From: Blastococcus sp. HT6-4
GTDB lineage: Bacteria; Actinomycetota; Actinomycetes; Mycobacteriales; Geodermatophilaceae
NCBI RefSeq assembly: GCF_039679125.1
Contig: NZ_CP155551.1
Span: forward strand, 2,232,001-2,296,000
Length of the DNA: 64,000 nucleotides
Direction of reading: 5' to 3'
The notes beneath the pieces were generated by a model. It was not told where the DNA came from, did not search any database, and saw only the letters and a program-made list of their open reading frames with translations. How positions within the stretch are numbered: position 1 is the stretch's first letter; every line of letters begins with the position of its first letter. Shown piece after piece: positions 1-7,266 of this stretch. A program made the position numbers and the translations under genes.

Positions 1-1
1 G

Positions 2-940
2 CCCGTGACGCTCTCCGACGGGAGCACCGGGTTGTTCATCTGCGCCTGGGCCGCCCGGGACACCTCGACCGAGTTCTTCACCGCCGGCGAGGGCGAGGGC
101 TGGATCGTCGACGAGGCCGGGCTCGTGGTCGGCGCCGCCGACACCCGGGTGATCGGCTCGGCGTTCCCCTACCCGCAGGCGCTCGCGGCCGCGCGGTCCG
201 GTGGTGACCACGGCATCGTGGACACGACCGAGGACGGGACCGACTACGTCACCAGCTGGCAGCAGGTCGCCGGGACGACGTGGCTGACCCTGAACGTCCA
301 GACGAAGGAAGGCTTCCAGGGGCACCTGGACCGAGCCGCGCTGCGCACCGAGATCCTGGTGCTCGCCATGCTGCTGATCACCGGCACCGCGCTGGTCGTC
401 ATGAGCCGCCGCCGGGAACGGGCCATGGCCGTCATCGCCTCGACCGACGAGCTGACCCGGATCCACAACCGGCGGGGGTGGTTCGAGCTGGCCGAGCGGG
501 AGCTCGCCCGCGCCGCCCGGAACGGCGAACGCCGGCTGGCGGTGTTCATCGACCTCGACGGCCTCAAGCAGGTCAACGACGTCCTCGGGCACGAGGAGGG
601 CGACCGGGCCATCGCGTCGGCCGCGACGGTCCTCCGGGCGGCCTGCCGGTCGGGCGACGTGGTCGGCCGGCTCGGCGGTGACGAGTTCGTCGTCCTGCTC
701 GGCGACGGCGCCGACGAGGCGGTGGTCCGGCAGCGGTTGGCCGCCGCCCTCGACGACTTCAACGCCGGATCCAGCGCCGCGTTCGAGCTCCGCTTCTCCA
801 TCGGCGCCGAGGCGTGGGACCCGCAGCACCCCTGCTCGGTGGAGGACCTGGTCCGCCGCGCGGACGAGCGGATGTACGCCGACAAGCAGTCCCGCACCGA
901 TCGCTACGTCAACCTGATCCGGGTGCCGGCGAAGGTCTGA
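2..940 (+). CDS. GGDEF diguanylate cyclase with extracytoplasmic sensor remnant (5' partial)
   Basis: The frame is open to the window edge, so the true start lies upstream. Counting from the GTG at position 5, residues 1-110 look like the membrane-distal part of a periplasmic Cache-like sensor. One transmembrane segment follows at about 117-133, then a GGDEF domain at about 145-300. The active-site motif GGDEF is at 224-228 with the upstream metal Asp in FIDLDGLKQVND. An RxxD inhibitory site (RSGD) lies five residues before GGDEF, so product inhibition is likely. The predicted reaction is 2 GTP to cyclic di-GMP at the inner membrane face in response to an outside signal. The 3' end overlaps the convergent UGSC gene by 32 bases. 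No EAL domain is present in the visible part. Confidence 0.93.
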   Translation, partial: PVTLSDGSTGLFICAWAARDTSTEFFTAGEGEGWIVDEAGLVVGAADTRVIGSAFPYPQALAAARSGGDHGIVDTTEDGTDYVTSWQQVAGTTWLTLNVQTKEGFQGHLDRAALRTEILVLAMLLITGTALVVMSRRRERAMAVIASTDELTRIHNRRGWFELAERELARAARNGERRLAVFIDLDGLKQVNDVLGHEEGDRAIASAATVLRAACRSGDVVGRLGGDEFVVLLGDGADEAVVRQRLAAALDDFNAGSSAAFELRFSIGAEAWDPQHPCSVEDLVRRADERMYADKQSRTDRYVNLIRVPAKV

Positions 941-1469
941 CGCCGTCCGGCTGCGCGGTCGCGGTGACGGCGGCGACCACGGCCGGGTACGCCCGCTCGG
1001 CGGCCGCCCGCAGCTCCGCGTCCGTGCGGTCCTGCACCGGGTGCGGGACGAGCACGCACGGCGCGGCGAAGCCCAGCGCCGCACCCTGCTGGCGGGCGGC
1101 CTCGGCGAACGCCTCGCTGGCGAGGAACACCCCCACCACGCCCCGACGCTCCAGATCGGCGATGTCGTGCACACTGCACGACGTGCACGAGCCCTAATCG
1201 GCCAGTGCCTCGATGACCACCTCGCACTGCTCGGCGATCTCGTGCCGCAGGTCGACCGGGGCGGTGCGGGCGAACGTGGGCTTGCGGTAGCGGCGGACGA
1301 CGGCGCCGTCGGCGGCCAGCAGCTCCTCCAGACGGTCCAGGACCACGTCCCCCCGCGCCTTGCTGATGTCGAGCAGCCCGACGCTGCGGCCGCGCAGCGA
1401 CGCCGGGCGGGGCAGCAGTTCCCGGGCGGAGGTCCGCCGTTCGCCGGTCGGGTCCAGGACGGTTCTCAT
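909..1469 (-). CDS. UGSC-family selenoprotein candidate, selenocysteine encoded by in-frame TAG
   Basis: Read conventionally the gene stops after 91 codons at TAG (1194-1196). The same frame continues without a break as GSCTSCSVHDIADLERRG and runs to a TGA at 909-911. Together with the residue before the TAG this recreates the (U/C/T)-G-S-C signature of the UGSC (seleno)protein family, with the TAG exactly at the U position (residue 92 of 186). UAG-directed selenocysteine insertion is known from Geodermatophilus and Blastococcus. A stem-loop starts 3 bases after the TAG. The start ATG overlaps the stop of the upstream gene (ATGA at 1466-1469), so the two are translationally coupled. The function of UGSC proteins is not established; a redox role is inferred from the U/C-x-x-C layout and the CxxC partner. 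The alternative is a nonsense mutation, which the conserved sequence on both sides argues against. selA, selB, selC and selD are not in the window. Confidence 0.85.
1165..1190 (-). promoter_or_regulatory. candidate SECIS-like stem-loop after the TAG
   Basis: In the mRNA sense TCGTGCAC (1190-1183) pairs perfectly with GTGCACGA (1172-1165). The 10-base interval can close two further G-U pairs, leaving an apical loop CGUGCA that contains GU. The stem starts 3 bases after the TAG. Bacterial SECIS elements are stem-loops just downstream of the Sec codon with a G/GU in the loop, but the loop usually lies farther away, so this one is close-set. The fold is inferred by eye. Confidence 0.5.
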
Positions 1470-2863
1470 GCGCGCACCTCTCTGGTCACCGGGACGCTCC
1501 CGGTCTCCCCCGCCACCCAGCCCCCGACGACGGCGCTGAACAGACCGGCGTCGCCCCCCGCGTGCAGGACGAGCAGGCCCCCGGGCCGGAACTTCGGCAG
1601 CTCGGCCGCCTCGATCCCCGCGGGCACGCCCTCGGCCATGCCACCGGCCCCGCGCACCAGCTCGCCGACGGGGAGGGTGAGCAGGCCCTCGAGCTCGGCC
1701 AGCAGCCGCGCACGGTCCCAGCCCGCCTCGCGGAAGACCCGGCCGTGCTCCGGCGAGACGACGAGCATCGCGTCGAACGCCATCGGCAGCTTGGGGTGGG
1801 CGTTGACCCGCAGGCAGGCGGCGAACGTGCGCGCGAGCGACTCCGGGTCCCGGCTGAGCTGGTCGACCACCGGCTGCACCCCGGAGCCGGCGAAGACGGT
1901 CACCGCGTCACCGGGCACCCCGCGGTCGGCCGCCAGCGGGGCGAACGGGCTGTCCTCCTCGCGCTCGGCGAAGCAGAAGGTGAGCTTGCCCGGGTTGCCC
2001 ATGGTCGCGCGGTCCACCCCACCGGGCACTCCCCCGCCGACGTTGCGCACCACCAGCTGCAGTGCCCGGCCGATGGTGGCGTTGGCGCGGTTGCCCTGCC
2101 CGAGGGCGTTGACCCCGCTGTTCATCCCGATCCGTGCGGCCACCGGGCCGTTGACGACGACGACCGGCCCGGCGAAGTACGTCGTCGCCAGCAGCCCGTG
2201 CAGCGCGAACTCCGGGACGGCCGCCGCCTCGAGCGCCGCCAGCACGACCGGCAGGTGCTCGGGCAGGCAGCCGGCCATCACCGCGTTGACCGCGACCTTC
2301 TCGACCGTGCACTCCACGAGGTCCGGCGGCACGACCGCGACCACCTCGGCCGGGTCGCGGGTCGTGCCCCGCAGCATCCGCAGCACCCGCTCGGGCGTCG
2401 GCGGGACGACGGGCAGGCCGTCGGTCCAGCCGCGGTCGAACATCGCCTCGTGCTCGTCCTCGAGATCGGCGAGGTCGACCCGTCGGCTGCCCAGCCCGCT
2501 GCCGCCGTACCGGGCCTCCAGGGCGTCGACCCGGAAGGGGTCCACCGACAGCGAGCCGCAACCGGGCCGGTGCTCGGGCAGGTCCGGTCCGAGCCCCGGC
2601 ACGCCGGTCAGCTCCTCCCACTGCTCCCGGCTCCACCCGACCACCCGGGCCGTCTCCGCCCCGGCCTCGACGCGCATCAGCGTCGGCACCGTCTCGATGC
2701 CCAGGCGGTAGGAGAGCTCGAGGTCGGTGTCGTCGCCGTCGAACCAGCCGGCGTCGTCCTGGCACCACACGGCGGCACCGAGCTGCCGCAGCACCGGCTC
2801 GACGAGGACGCACGTGGGGCAGTCGCGCTTCACCACGGCGACCAGACCGTCGGGGAGCCCCAT
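1466..2863 (-). CDS. thioredoxin-like domain fused to an unrecognised domain, partner of the UGSC protein
   Basis: This protein has 465 residues. The first ~75 resemble a thioredoxin/glutaredoxin fold: VVKRDCPTCVLVEP carries a CxxC at about residues 15-18, and TVPTLMRVE matches the cis-proline strand. The remaining ~380 residues I do not recognise as a named family. They hold several conserved-looking Gly/Asn-rich stretches (NSGVNALGQGNRANATIGRA, GNPGKLTFCFAE) and end in a glycine-rich segment. The gene is upstream of and overlaps the UGSC gene by four bases, so the products are probably made together and may interact. I infer that the CPTC pair reduces or is reduced by the UGSC centre. There is no signal peptide, so it is cytoplasmic. 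No Shine-Dalgarno precedes the ATG, and a -10-like hexamer sits six bases before it, which suggests a leaderless transcript. Confidence 0.8.
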   Translation of the reverse strand: MGLPDGLVAVVKRDCPTCVLVEPVLRQLGAAVWCQDDAGWFDGDDTDLELSYRLGIETVPTLMRVEAGAETARVVGWSREQWEELTGVPGLGPDLPEHRPGCGSLSVDPFRVDALEARYGGSGLGSRRVDLADLEDEHEAMFDRGWTDGLPVVPPTPERVLRMLRGTTRDPAEVVAVVPPDLVECTVEKVAVNAVMAGCLPEHLPVVLAALEAAAVPEFALHGLLATTYFAGPVVVVNGPVAARIGMNSGVNALGQGNRANATIGRALQLVVRNVGGGVPGGVDRATMGNPGKLTFCFAEREEDSPFAPLAADRGVPGDAVTVFAGSGVQPVVDQLSRDPESLARTFAACLRVNAHPKLPMAFDAMLVVSPEHGRVFREAGWDRARLLAELEGLLTLPVGELVRGAGGMAEGVPAGIEAAELPKFRPGGLLVLHAGGDAGLFSAVVGGWVAGETGSVPVTREVRA

Positions 2864-2869
2864 GGACGG

Positions 2870-2875
2870 ACGGTA
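2870..2875 (-). promoter_or_regulatory. -10-like hexamer of a leaderless promoter
   Basis: TACCGT (TANNNT type) ends six bases before the ATG at 2863 and no ribosome binding site intervenes. This spacing is typical of leaderless actinobacterial promoters. It would drive the thioredoxin-like/UGSC pair. Confidence 0.4.
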
Positions 2876-2989
2876 GCCCAGGGGCCCGGTGCCCGCGCCC
2901 GGTCGGGAACCGTCGGGCCGCGTGGCCCGACGGCCCCGGCTCGACCCTTCCGACGCCGGCGGGCGTGCACCGGACTATCCGCCCGGTCC

Positions 2990-3014
2990 GATGGATGCGA
3001 GCCTCACATCCATC
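2990..3014. promoter_or_regulatory. inverted repeat upstream of the HSL esterase
   Basis: GATGGATG (2990-2997) and CATCCATC (3007-3014) form a perfect 8-base inverted repeat around a 9-base spacer, 33 bases before the esterase start. It is a plausible operator for that gene or for the divergent UGSC pair. The cognate regulator is not identifiable. Confidence 0.4.
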
Positions 3015-3047
3015 CGTCTCCATCACTCCCGGACCCAGGAGATCCCC

Positions 3048-3983
3048 GTGCCGGTAGACCCGCACATCGCCGCGCTGCTGACCATGCTGGACGACGCCGG
3101 CATGCCCCCCATGTACGAGGGCAGCCCCGAAGCCGGGCGGGCGCTGTACCTCCAGCTCACCCACGGCGCCCGCACGCCCGAGCAGCTGGCCCCGGTCGGG
3201 GCAGTCGAGGACCGCACCGTCCCCGGGGCCGCCGGCGACCTCCGGGCCCGGGTCTACCGCCCGGAGGGGGACGGCCCCGTCCCGACCGTCCTCTTCTTCC
3301 ACGGCGGCGGCTGGGTGATCGGTGACCTGGACACCCACGACAACATGGCCCGGCACATCTGCCGGGGCAGCGGCGCGGTGGTGATCGCGGTCGACTACCG
3401 GCTGGCCCCCGAGCACCCGTTCCCCGCCGCGGCCGACGACGCGGTGGCCGCCGCCCGCTGGGTCGCCGGGCACCTCGGCGAGCTGGGCGGGAACGACCGG
3501 CTGGGGCTCGCGGGGGACAGCGCAGGCGGGAACCTGGCGGCGGTGGTGGCGCAGACCCTGCACGCCGACGGCACCCCGCTGGCCGGCCAGTTCCTCATCT
3601 ACCCGGCCGTCGACGCCGAGGGCGAGTACCCCTCCCGCACGGAGAACGCGACGGGCTACTTCCTCGAGAAGGAGACGATGGACTGGTTCTACGGCCACTA
3701 CGCCGGCGCCTGGGACGACGCCAAGGACCCGCGGCTGTCCCCGCTGCACGGCTCGGACCTCTCCGGCCTGCCGCCCGCGGTGGTCGTCACCGCCGAGTAC
3801 GACCCGCTGCGCGACGAGGGCGAGGCCTACGGCGAGGCGCTGCGCGCCGCGGGCGTGGACGCCCACGTGCAGCGCTACGACGGGATGATCCACGGGTTCT
3901 TCGACATGGGCGCCGTCTCCCCCGCGGCCCAGCAGGCGATCGACGAGAGCTGCGCGCGCTTCGGCGAGCTGCTGCGCCGCTGA
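3048..3983 (+). CDS. alpha/beta hydrolase, hormone-sensitive-lipase-type esterase
   Basis: The product has 311 residues, the usual length for HSL-group (family IV) esterases. It carries the oxyanion-hole motif HGGGW, the nucleophile elbow GDSAGG, a DPLRDEG segment with the acid and IHGFF with the catalytic His. It should hydrolyse short-chain carboxyl esters in the cytoplasm. The GTG at 3048 was chosen because AGGAG lies six bases upstream; the frame is open to 2889 but lacks a site there. A strong hairpin follows the stop. The neighbours are unrelated, so the substrate is unknown. It is a different branch from the two closely related esterases at 28064 and 41049. Confidence 0.92.
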   Translation: MPVDPHIAALLTMLDDAGMPPMYEGSPEAGRALYLQLTHGARTPEQLAPVGAVEDRTVPGAAGDLRARVYRPEGDGPVPTVLFFHGGGWVIGDLDTHDNMARHICRGSGAVVIAVDYRLAPEHPFPAAADDAVAAARWVAGHLGELGGNDRLGLAGDSAGGNLAAVVAQTLHADGTPLAGQFLIYPAVDAEGEYPSRTENATGYFLEKETMDWFYGHYAGAWDDAKDPRLSPLHGSDLSGLPPAVVVTAEYDPLRDEGEAYGEALRAAGVDAHVQRYDGMIHGFFDMGAVSPAAQQAIDESCARFGELLRR

Positions 3984-3991
3984 CCCCACGC

Positions 3992-4021
3992 GCCCGTCCC
4001 CCCGCCGGCGGGGGGACGGGC
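3992..4021. terminator. bidirectional hairpin terminator
   Basis: A perfect 12-base-pair stem (3992-4003 with 4010-4021) closes a 6-base loop between two convergent genes. It is GC-rich with no T-tract, as is common in actinobacteria. Confidence 0.7.
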
Positions 4022-4029
4022 CCGGTCGG

Positions 4030-4238
4030 TCAGTCCGCCCGCCGCGCCCACGCCGGCTCCGGCCCGAGCCGCAGCCGCCAGCGGGCCGCCTCCTCCGAGG
4101 GGCTGCGCGGCCCCAGCACCAGCTGCAGGGCTCGCAGCTGGACGCGGGTGGCCGGCAGCCGGACGACCCGGCGCCCGCGGCCCGGGGTACCGGTGTACGG
4201 GGCGAGCACCGGGGACACGAGCGTCGCGGCCGCGCTGG
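4030..4238 (-). other. out-of-frame C-terminal part of the MpaB-like gene
   Basis: Past the stop of the gene at 4239 the +1 frame is open to a TGA at 4030. It encodes about 70 residues ending in LQLVLGPRSPSEEAARWRLR, which resembles the C-terminus expected of DUF2236/MpaB-family proteins. This points to a recent frameshift near 4240-4250, or to an assembly error, rather than to a natural end. Confidence 0.55.
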
Positions 4239-4964
4239 TCAGCCCTGGTAGAAGACCCGCTCGGCCGGGCTGAGCCCCGGAGGGGCGGTCAGGAAGTCGC
4301 GGAGGTCCTCGGGCACCGGCTCCAGGGACGGGCGGTAGGACGCCAGCGCCTCGGCGAGCTCGGCCTCGCTCTCGGGGAGGTCCCGGGCGCCGAGCGCCCG
4401 GGCACTGCGCGCCCACTCCGACACGTAGGCGTCGGCCCACCGCGGGCCGAACCGGCCGGCCGGTGGGCGCCCGGCGGCCTGCTGGGCGGCCAGGAGGGCG
4501 TCGGTGAAGGCCAGGTGCACCCAGCGCAGCAGCTCCGGGTCGCCGGCGGGGTAGGCCCGGCCGTCGTCGGTCGTCCCGCGCACGGTGGCGTGCATGCGGC
4601 GCACCCGGGAGGCCTCCCGCTCGGCCAGCTCCGCCGACCCGAAGGTGGTGACCACCAGCCAGCGCGCCGTGCCGGCCAGGCGCTGCCACGGGTCCTCGAG
4701 ATAGGCGGAGTGCCGCCGGACGCCGGCCAGGGCGAGCGGGTGCGCGGCCTGGCCGAGCAGCGCGGCGACCCCGCCGACCAGCGTGGCGAGGTCCCCGTGG
4801 ACCCACCACACCACGCCGTCCGGCTCGAACCAGCCCGGGCCGTCGCCGACCTCCGCGATGTCGCGGACCCAGTCCGGCGCGCCGGTCGGGTCACCCGAGA
4901 CCCGGGCGCGGAAGCGGGCGCGCGCGGCGTCCCCGAGTGAGGTCGGCACGGCCACGCCCCCCAC
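4239..4964 (-). CDS. MpaB-like (DUF2236) oxygenase-family protein, probably C-terminally frameshifted
   Basis: The 241 residues match the ER-bound oxygenase MpaB / latex-clearing-protein catalytic-domain family (DUF2236). Recognisable features are WWVHGDLATLVGGVAALLGQ, AHPLALAGV and RRMHATVRG near the proposed haem-binding part. Family members bind haem b and oxidise various substrates; the substrate here is unknown. The reading frame stops after PAERVFYQG, and a ~70-residue continuation follows in the next frame. Without it the protein is shorter than its relatives. The GTG at 4964 has no good ribosome site, and later GTGs at 4955 and 4949 are possible. It is divergent from the MetE-like gene. 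Confidence 0.75.
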   Translation of the reverse strand: MGGVAVPTSLGDAARARFRARVSGDPTGAPDWVRDIAEVGDGPGWFEPDGVVWWVHGDLATLVGGVAALLGQAAHPLALAGVRRHSAYLEDPWQRLAGTARWLVVTTFGSAELAEREASRVRRMHATVRGTTDDGRAYPAGDPELLRWVHLAFTDALLAAQQAAGRPPAGRFGPRWADAYVSEWARSARALGARDLPESEAELAEALASYRPSLEPVPEDLRDFLTAPPGLSPAERVFYQG

Positions 4965-5087
4965 GGTGCCCGGAGCAGCTCGCGCCGCCCCGCGTGGTCG
5001 GCGGGGTGCACGGACCGGCGGCCGGACCCAGGATGGGACCGGCGACGACGGTCGCCGCCACCCGCACCCCCGGACGATCGGACGCCC

Positions 5088-6116
5088 GTGTCGCTACCCC
5101 CGCTGCCCACCATGGTCGTCGGCAGCCTCCCCCAGCCCGACTGGCTCATCGACCGCGAGCGGCTCGGCCACCAGTTCCCGCCCCGGGTGCGGGCCGCGGA
5201 GCTGTGGCGGATCCCGCCGGCGTTCCTCCGGGAGGCCCAGGACGACGCCACGCTGGCCGCCGTCCGGTCGCAGGAGGAGGCCGGGCTCGACGTCGTCACC
5301 GACGGGGAGATCCGCCGCGAGTCCTACTCCAACCACTTCGCCACCGCTCTCGACGGCGTGGATCTCGACCACCCCGGCACCGTGCGCAACCGCTCGGGCG
5401 TCGACATCCCGGTACCGCGCGTGACCGGTGAGCTCCGGCGGCCGGCGCCCGTCCAGGTCGACGACGTCCGGTTCCTCCGCGCCCACACCGACCGGACGGT
5501 CAAGATCACGGTCCCCGGCCCGTTCACCATGGCGCAGCAGGCGCAGAACGACCACTACCCCGACGACCGGGCGCTGGCCCTGGCCTACGCGGACGTGGTG
5601 CGGGAGGAGATCGCCGACCTGTTCGCCGCCGGCGCGGACATCGTGCAGGTGGACGAGCCGTGGCTGCAGGCCCGGCCCGACGTCGCGCGGCGGTACGGGG
5701 CCGAGGCGCTGACCCGGGCCGTGGCCGACGCCGCCGGCCCGGTGCACGTGCACCTGTGCTTCGGCTACGCCGCGATGGTCTCCGACCGCCCGGAGGGCTA
5801 CTCGTTCCTGGCCGAGCTGGCCGACACACCGGTGGACACCGTGTCGGTGGAGACGGCGCAGTCGCACCTGGACCCGGCGACGCTGCGCCCGCTCCGGGGC
5901 AAGGGCGTCGCGCTCGGCGTCCTCGACCTCTCGACGCCGGAGGTCGAATCACCCGAGGTCGTGGCCGACCGGGTGCGGCGGGCCCTGGACCACGTCGACG
6001 TCGACCGGCTCGCGCTCTCCAGCGACTGCGGCCTGAAGTACCTCCCCCGGGCGTCGGCGGCCGGCAAGATGCGGGCGCTCGCCGAGGCGGCGGCGGCGCT
6101 CCGGGCCGAGCTCTGA
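5088..6116 (+). CDS. core MetE-like cobalamin-independent methionine synthase family methyltransferase
   Basis: The product has 342 residues and corresponds to the C-terminal catalytic barrel of MetE without the N-terminal duplicated domain. Zinc ligands fit HVHLCFG (His and Cys), the acidic residue of VQVDEPWL and the Cys of SSDCGLKY. GSLPQPDWL at the N-terminus and TDGEIRRESY are typical. Full MetE transfers a methyl group from methyltetrahydrofolate-glutamate to homocysteine. Core forms may use a different methyl donor or act on another thiol, so the exact reaction is open. The gene starts at GTG, stands alone and is followed by a strong hairpin. Confidence 0.85.
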   Translation: MSLPPLPTMVVGSLPQPDWLIDRERLGHQFPPRVRAAELWRIPPAFLREAQDDATLAAVRSQEEAGLDVVTDGEIRRESYSNHFATALDGVDLDHPGTVRNRSGVDIPVPRVTGELRRPAPVQVDDVRFLRAHTDRTVKITVPGPFTMAQQAQNDHYPDDRALALAYADVVREEIADLFAAGADIVQVDEPWLQARPDVARRYGAEALTRAVADAAGPVHVHLCFGYAAMVSDRPEGYSFLAELADTPVDTVSVETAQSHLDPATLRPLRGKGVALGVLDLSTPEVESPEVVADRVRRALDHVDVDRLALSSDCGLKYLPRASAAGKMRALAEAAAALRAEL

Positions 6117-6123
6117 CCCGGTT

Positions 6124-6155
6124 GGGGCCCGGCCGCCGATCAGCGGCCGGGCCCC
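6124..6155. terminator. hairpin terminator between convergent genes
   Basis: A perfect 13-base-pair GC-rich stem (6124-6136 with 6143-6155) closes the loop CGATCA. It lies 7 bases after the MetE-like stop and 13 bases from the stop of the convergent lipoprotein gene, so it can serve both. Confidence 0.75.
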
Positions 6156-6168
6156 GGCGGGCAGCGAC

Positions 6169-7236
6169 TCAGCCGGCGGCGGCGATCATCGTCGAGACGT
6201 CGAACTCCTCGTCGATGATGCCGTACTCGAGCATCAGGTCGGCCATCTCCTGCAGCTGCTCCTCGCCCACGTCGGCCTCCCACTCCGGCAGGGCCACCTG
6301 CTCGACGACCTCGGCCGGCACCTGGGTGTAGGTGGGCACGAGCTCGACCAGCCGCTCCCGGTCGCCCTGGAGCTCGTCGGCCGACGTCGCGAGCGCCGCG
6401 CGGAACGCCGCCACCGCCTCCGGGTTCTCCTGGACGAACTGCTCCGTGGTCAGCCAGCCTGCGACCGGCATCCCGTCGACCGGCCCGCTGAAGAGCGGGA
6501 AGCGGACGCGGTGCCCGTTCGCGAGGGCGGAGGCCTGGAACGGCTCCACCTGCCAGATCGCGTCGACGTCGCCCGCGTCCAGCGCCGACTGCATCTCCGG
6601 GTACGGGAGCTCGACGAAGGAGACCTGCGAGGCGTCGACGCCCTCGGCCTCCAGCACCGCCCGCACCGCGACGGTGCCGATGTTCTGCAGGTTGTTGACC
6701 GCGACCGTGGCACCGGCGAGGTCGGCCGGCTCCTGGAGGTCGGAGTCGCCCGCGACCATGATCGCGTGGTCCTCGGCGCCGACGTCGTTGCCGGCCAGGA
6801 TGCGCACGGGCAGCCCCTGCTCGGCCGCGAGCAGCGCCGAGGTGTAGTTGCCGTAGACGATGTCCAGGTCCCCGGAGACCAGCAGCGGGATCGACTGCGC
6901 ACCACCGCCGGTCTGCTCGAGGGTCACGTCCAGGCCCTCGTCGTCGAAGATGCCGGTCTCCTCGGCGTGCACCGCCGTCGCCGTGTGCACGAGGGGGAAG
7001 TACCCCACGTCCACCGCGACGGTGCCGTCCCCGCCCGGGGCGTCAGCCCCTCCGTCCCCGTCGCCGGAGGAGCCGCAGGCGGCCAGCGCGAGGACGGCCG
7101 CCATCCCCACGGCCCCTCGGAACGACCGGATCCTGCTGCCAGGTGCGTGCGTCGATGACGTCTCCCTCCGGAGCCCTGAGGCCCTCTCCCGTTGTGGCCG
7201 GGAGCATGAGGTCCGCGTCACATCGACGACCAACAC
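6169..7236 (-). CDS. ABC-type solute-binding lipoprotein (NMT1/SsuA type)
   Basis: The mature part is a periplasmic-binding-protein type 2 of the nitrate/sulfonate/taurine group: VDVGYFPLVHTATAVHAEE, ADLAGATVAVNN and a C-terminal VSFVELPYPEMQSALDAG domain. A lipobox LAAC precedes a Gly/Asp-rich linker, so the protein is a membrane-anchored lipoprotein. The start is unresolved. The signal peptide seems to begin near codon 30 of this frame, downstream of a good CGGAGGGAGA site, but no ATG, GTG or TTG lies at the right distance. The coordinates use the outermost GTG. No permease or ATPase gene is adjacent. An IclR-type operator overlaps its promoter, so it probably binds the substrate or inducer of the neighbouring P450 system. 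Confidence 0.8.
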   Translation of the reverse strand: MLVVDVTRTSCSRPQRERASGLRRETSSTHAPGSRIRSFRGAVGMAAVLALAACGSSGDGDGGADAPGGDGTVAVDVGYFPLVHTATAVHAEETGIFDDEGLDVTLEQTGGGAQSIPLLVSGDLDIVYGNYTSALLAAEQGLPVRILAGNDVGAEDHAIMVAGDSDLQEPADLAGATVAVNNLQNIGTVAVRAVLEAEGVDASQVSFVELPYPEMQSALDAGDVDAIWQVEPFQASALANGHRVRFPLFSGPVDGMPVAGWLTTEQFVQENPEAVAAFRAALATSADELQGDRERLVELVPTYTQVPAEVVEQVALPEWEADVGEEQLQEMADLMLEYGIIDEEFDVSTMIAAAG

Positions 7237-7238
7237 CT

Positions 7239-7253
7239 TCTCATTGGATGAGA
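7239..7253. promoter_or_regulatory. IclR-type operator 1
   Basis: TCTCATTGGATGAGA is a perfect inverted repeat (TCTCAT/ATGAGA) around TGG. It lies directly before the binding-protein gene and matches the site at 8076-8090, so both are likely bound by the IclR protein encoded between them. Confidence 0.65.
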
Positions 7254-7266
7254 GGGTGACCGGCGA

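Noticed and set aside
1170..1172. Independent start of a small gene at the GTG after the TAG
   Set aside because: It would leave GSCTSC untranslated and has no ribosome site; a single gene read through the TAG explains both halves.
1041..2711. Long plus-strand frame opposite the UGSC and thioredoxin-like genes
   Set aside because: Antisense shadow; no homology, and the minus-strand genes have the ATGA overlap and recognisable motifs.
2889..3047. N-terminal extension of the HSL esterase
   Set aside because: No homology, no ribosome site, and it crosses the inverted repeat; AGGAG supports the GTG at 3048.
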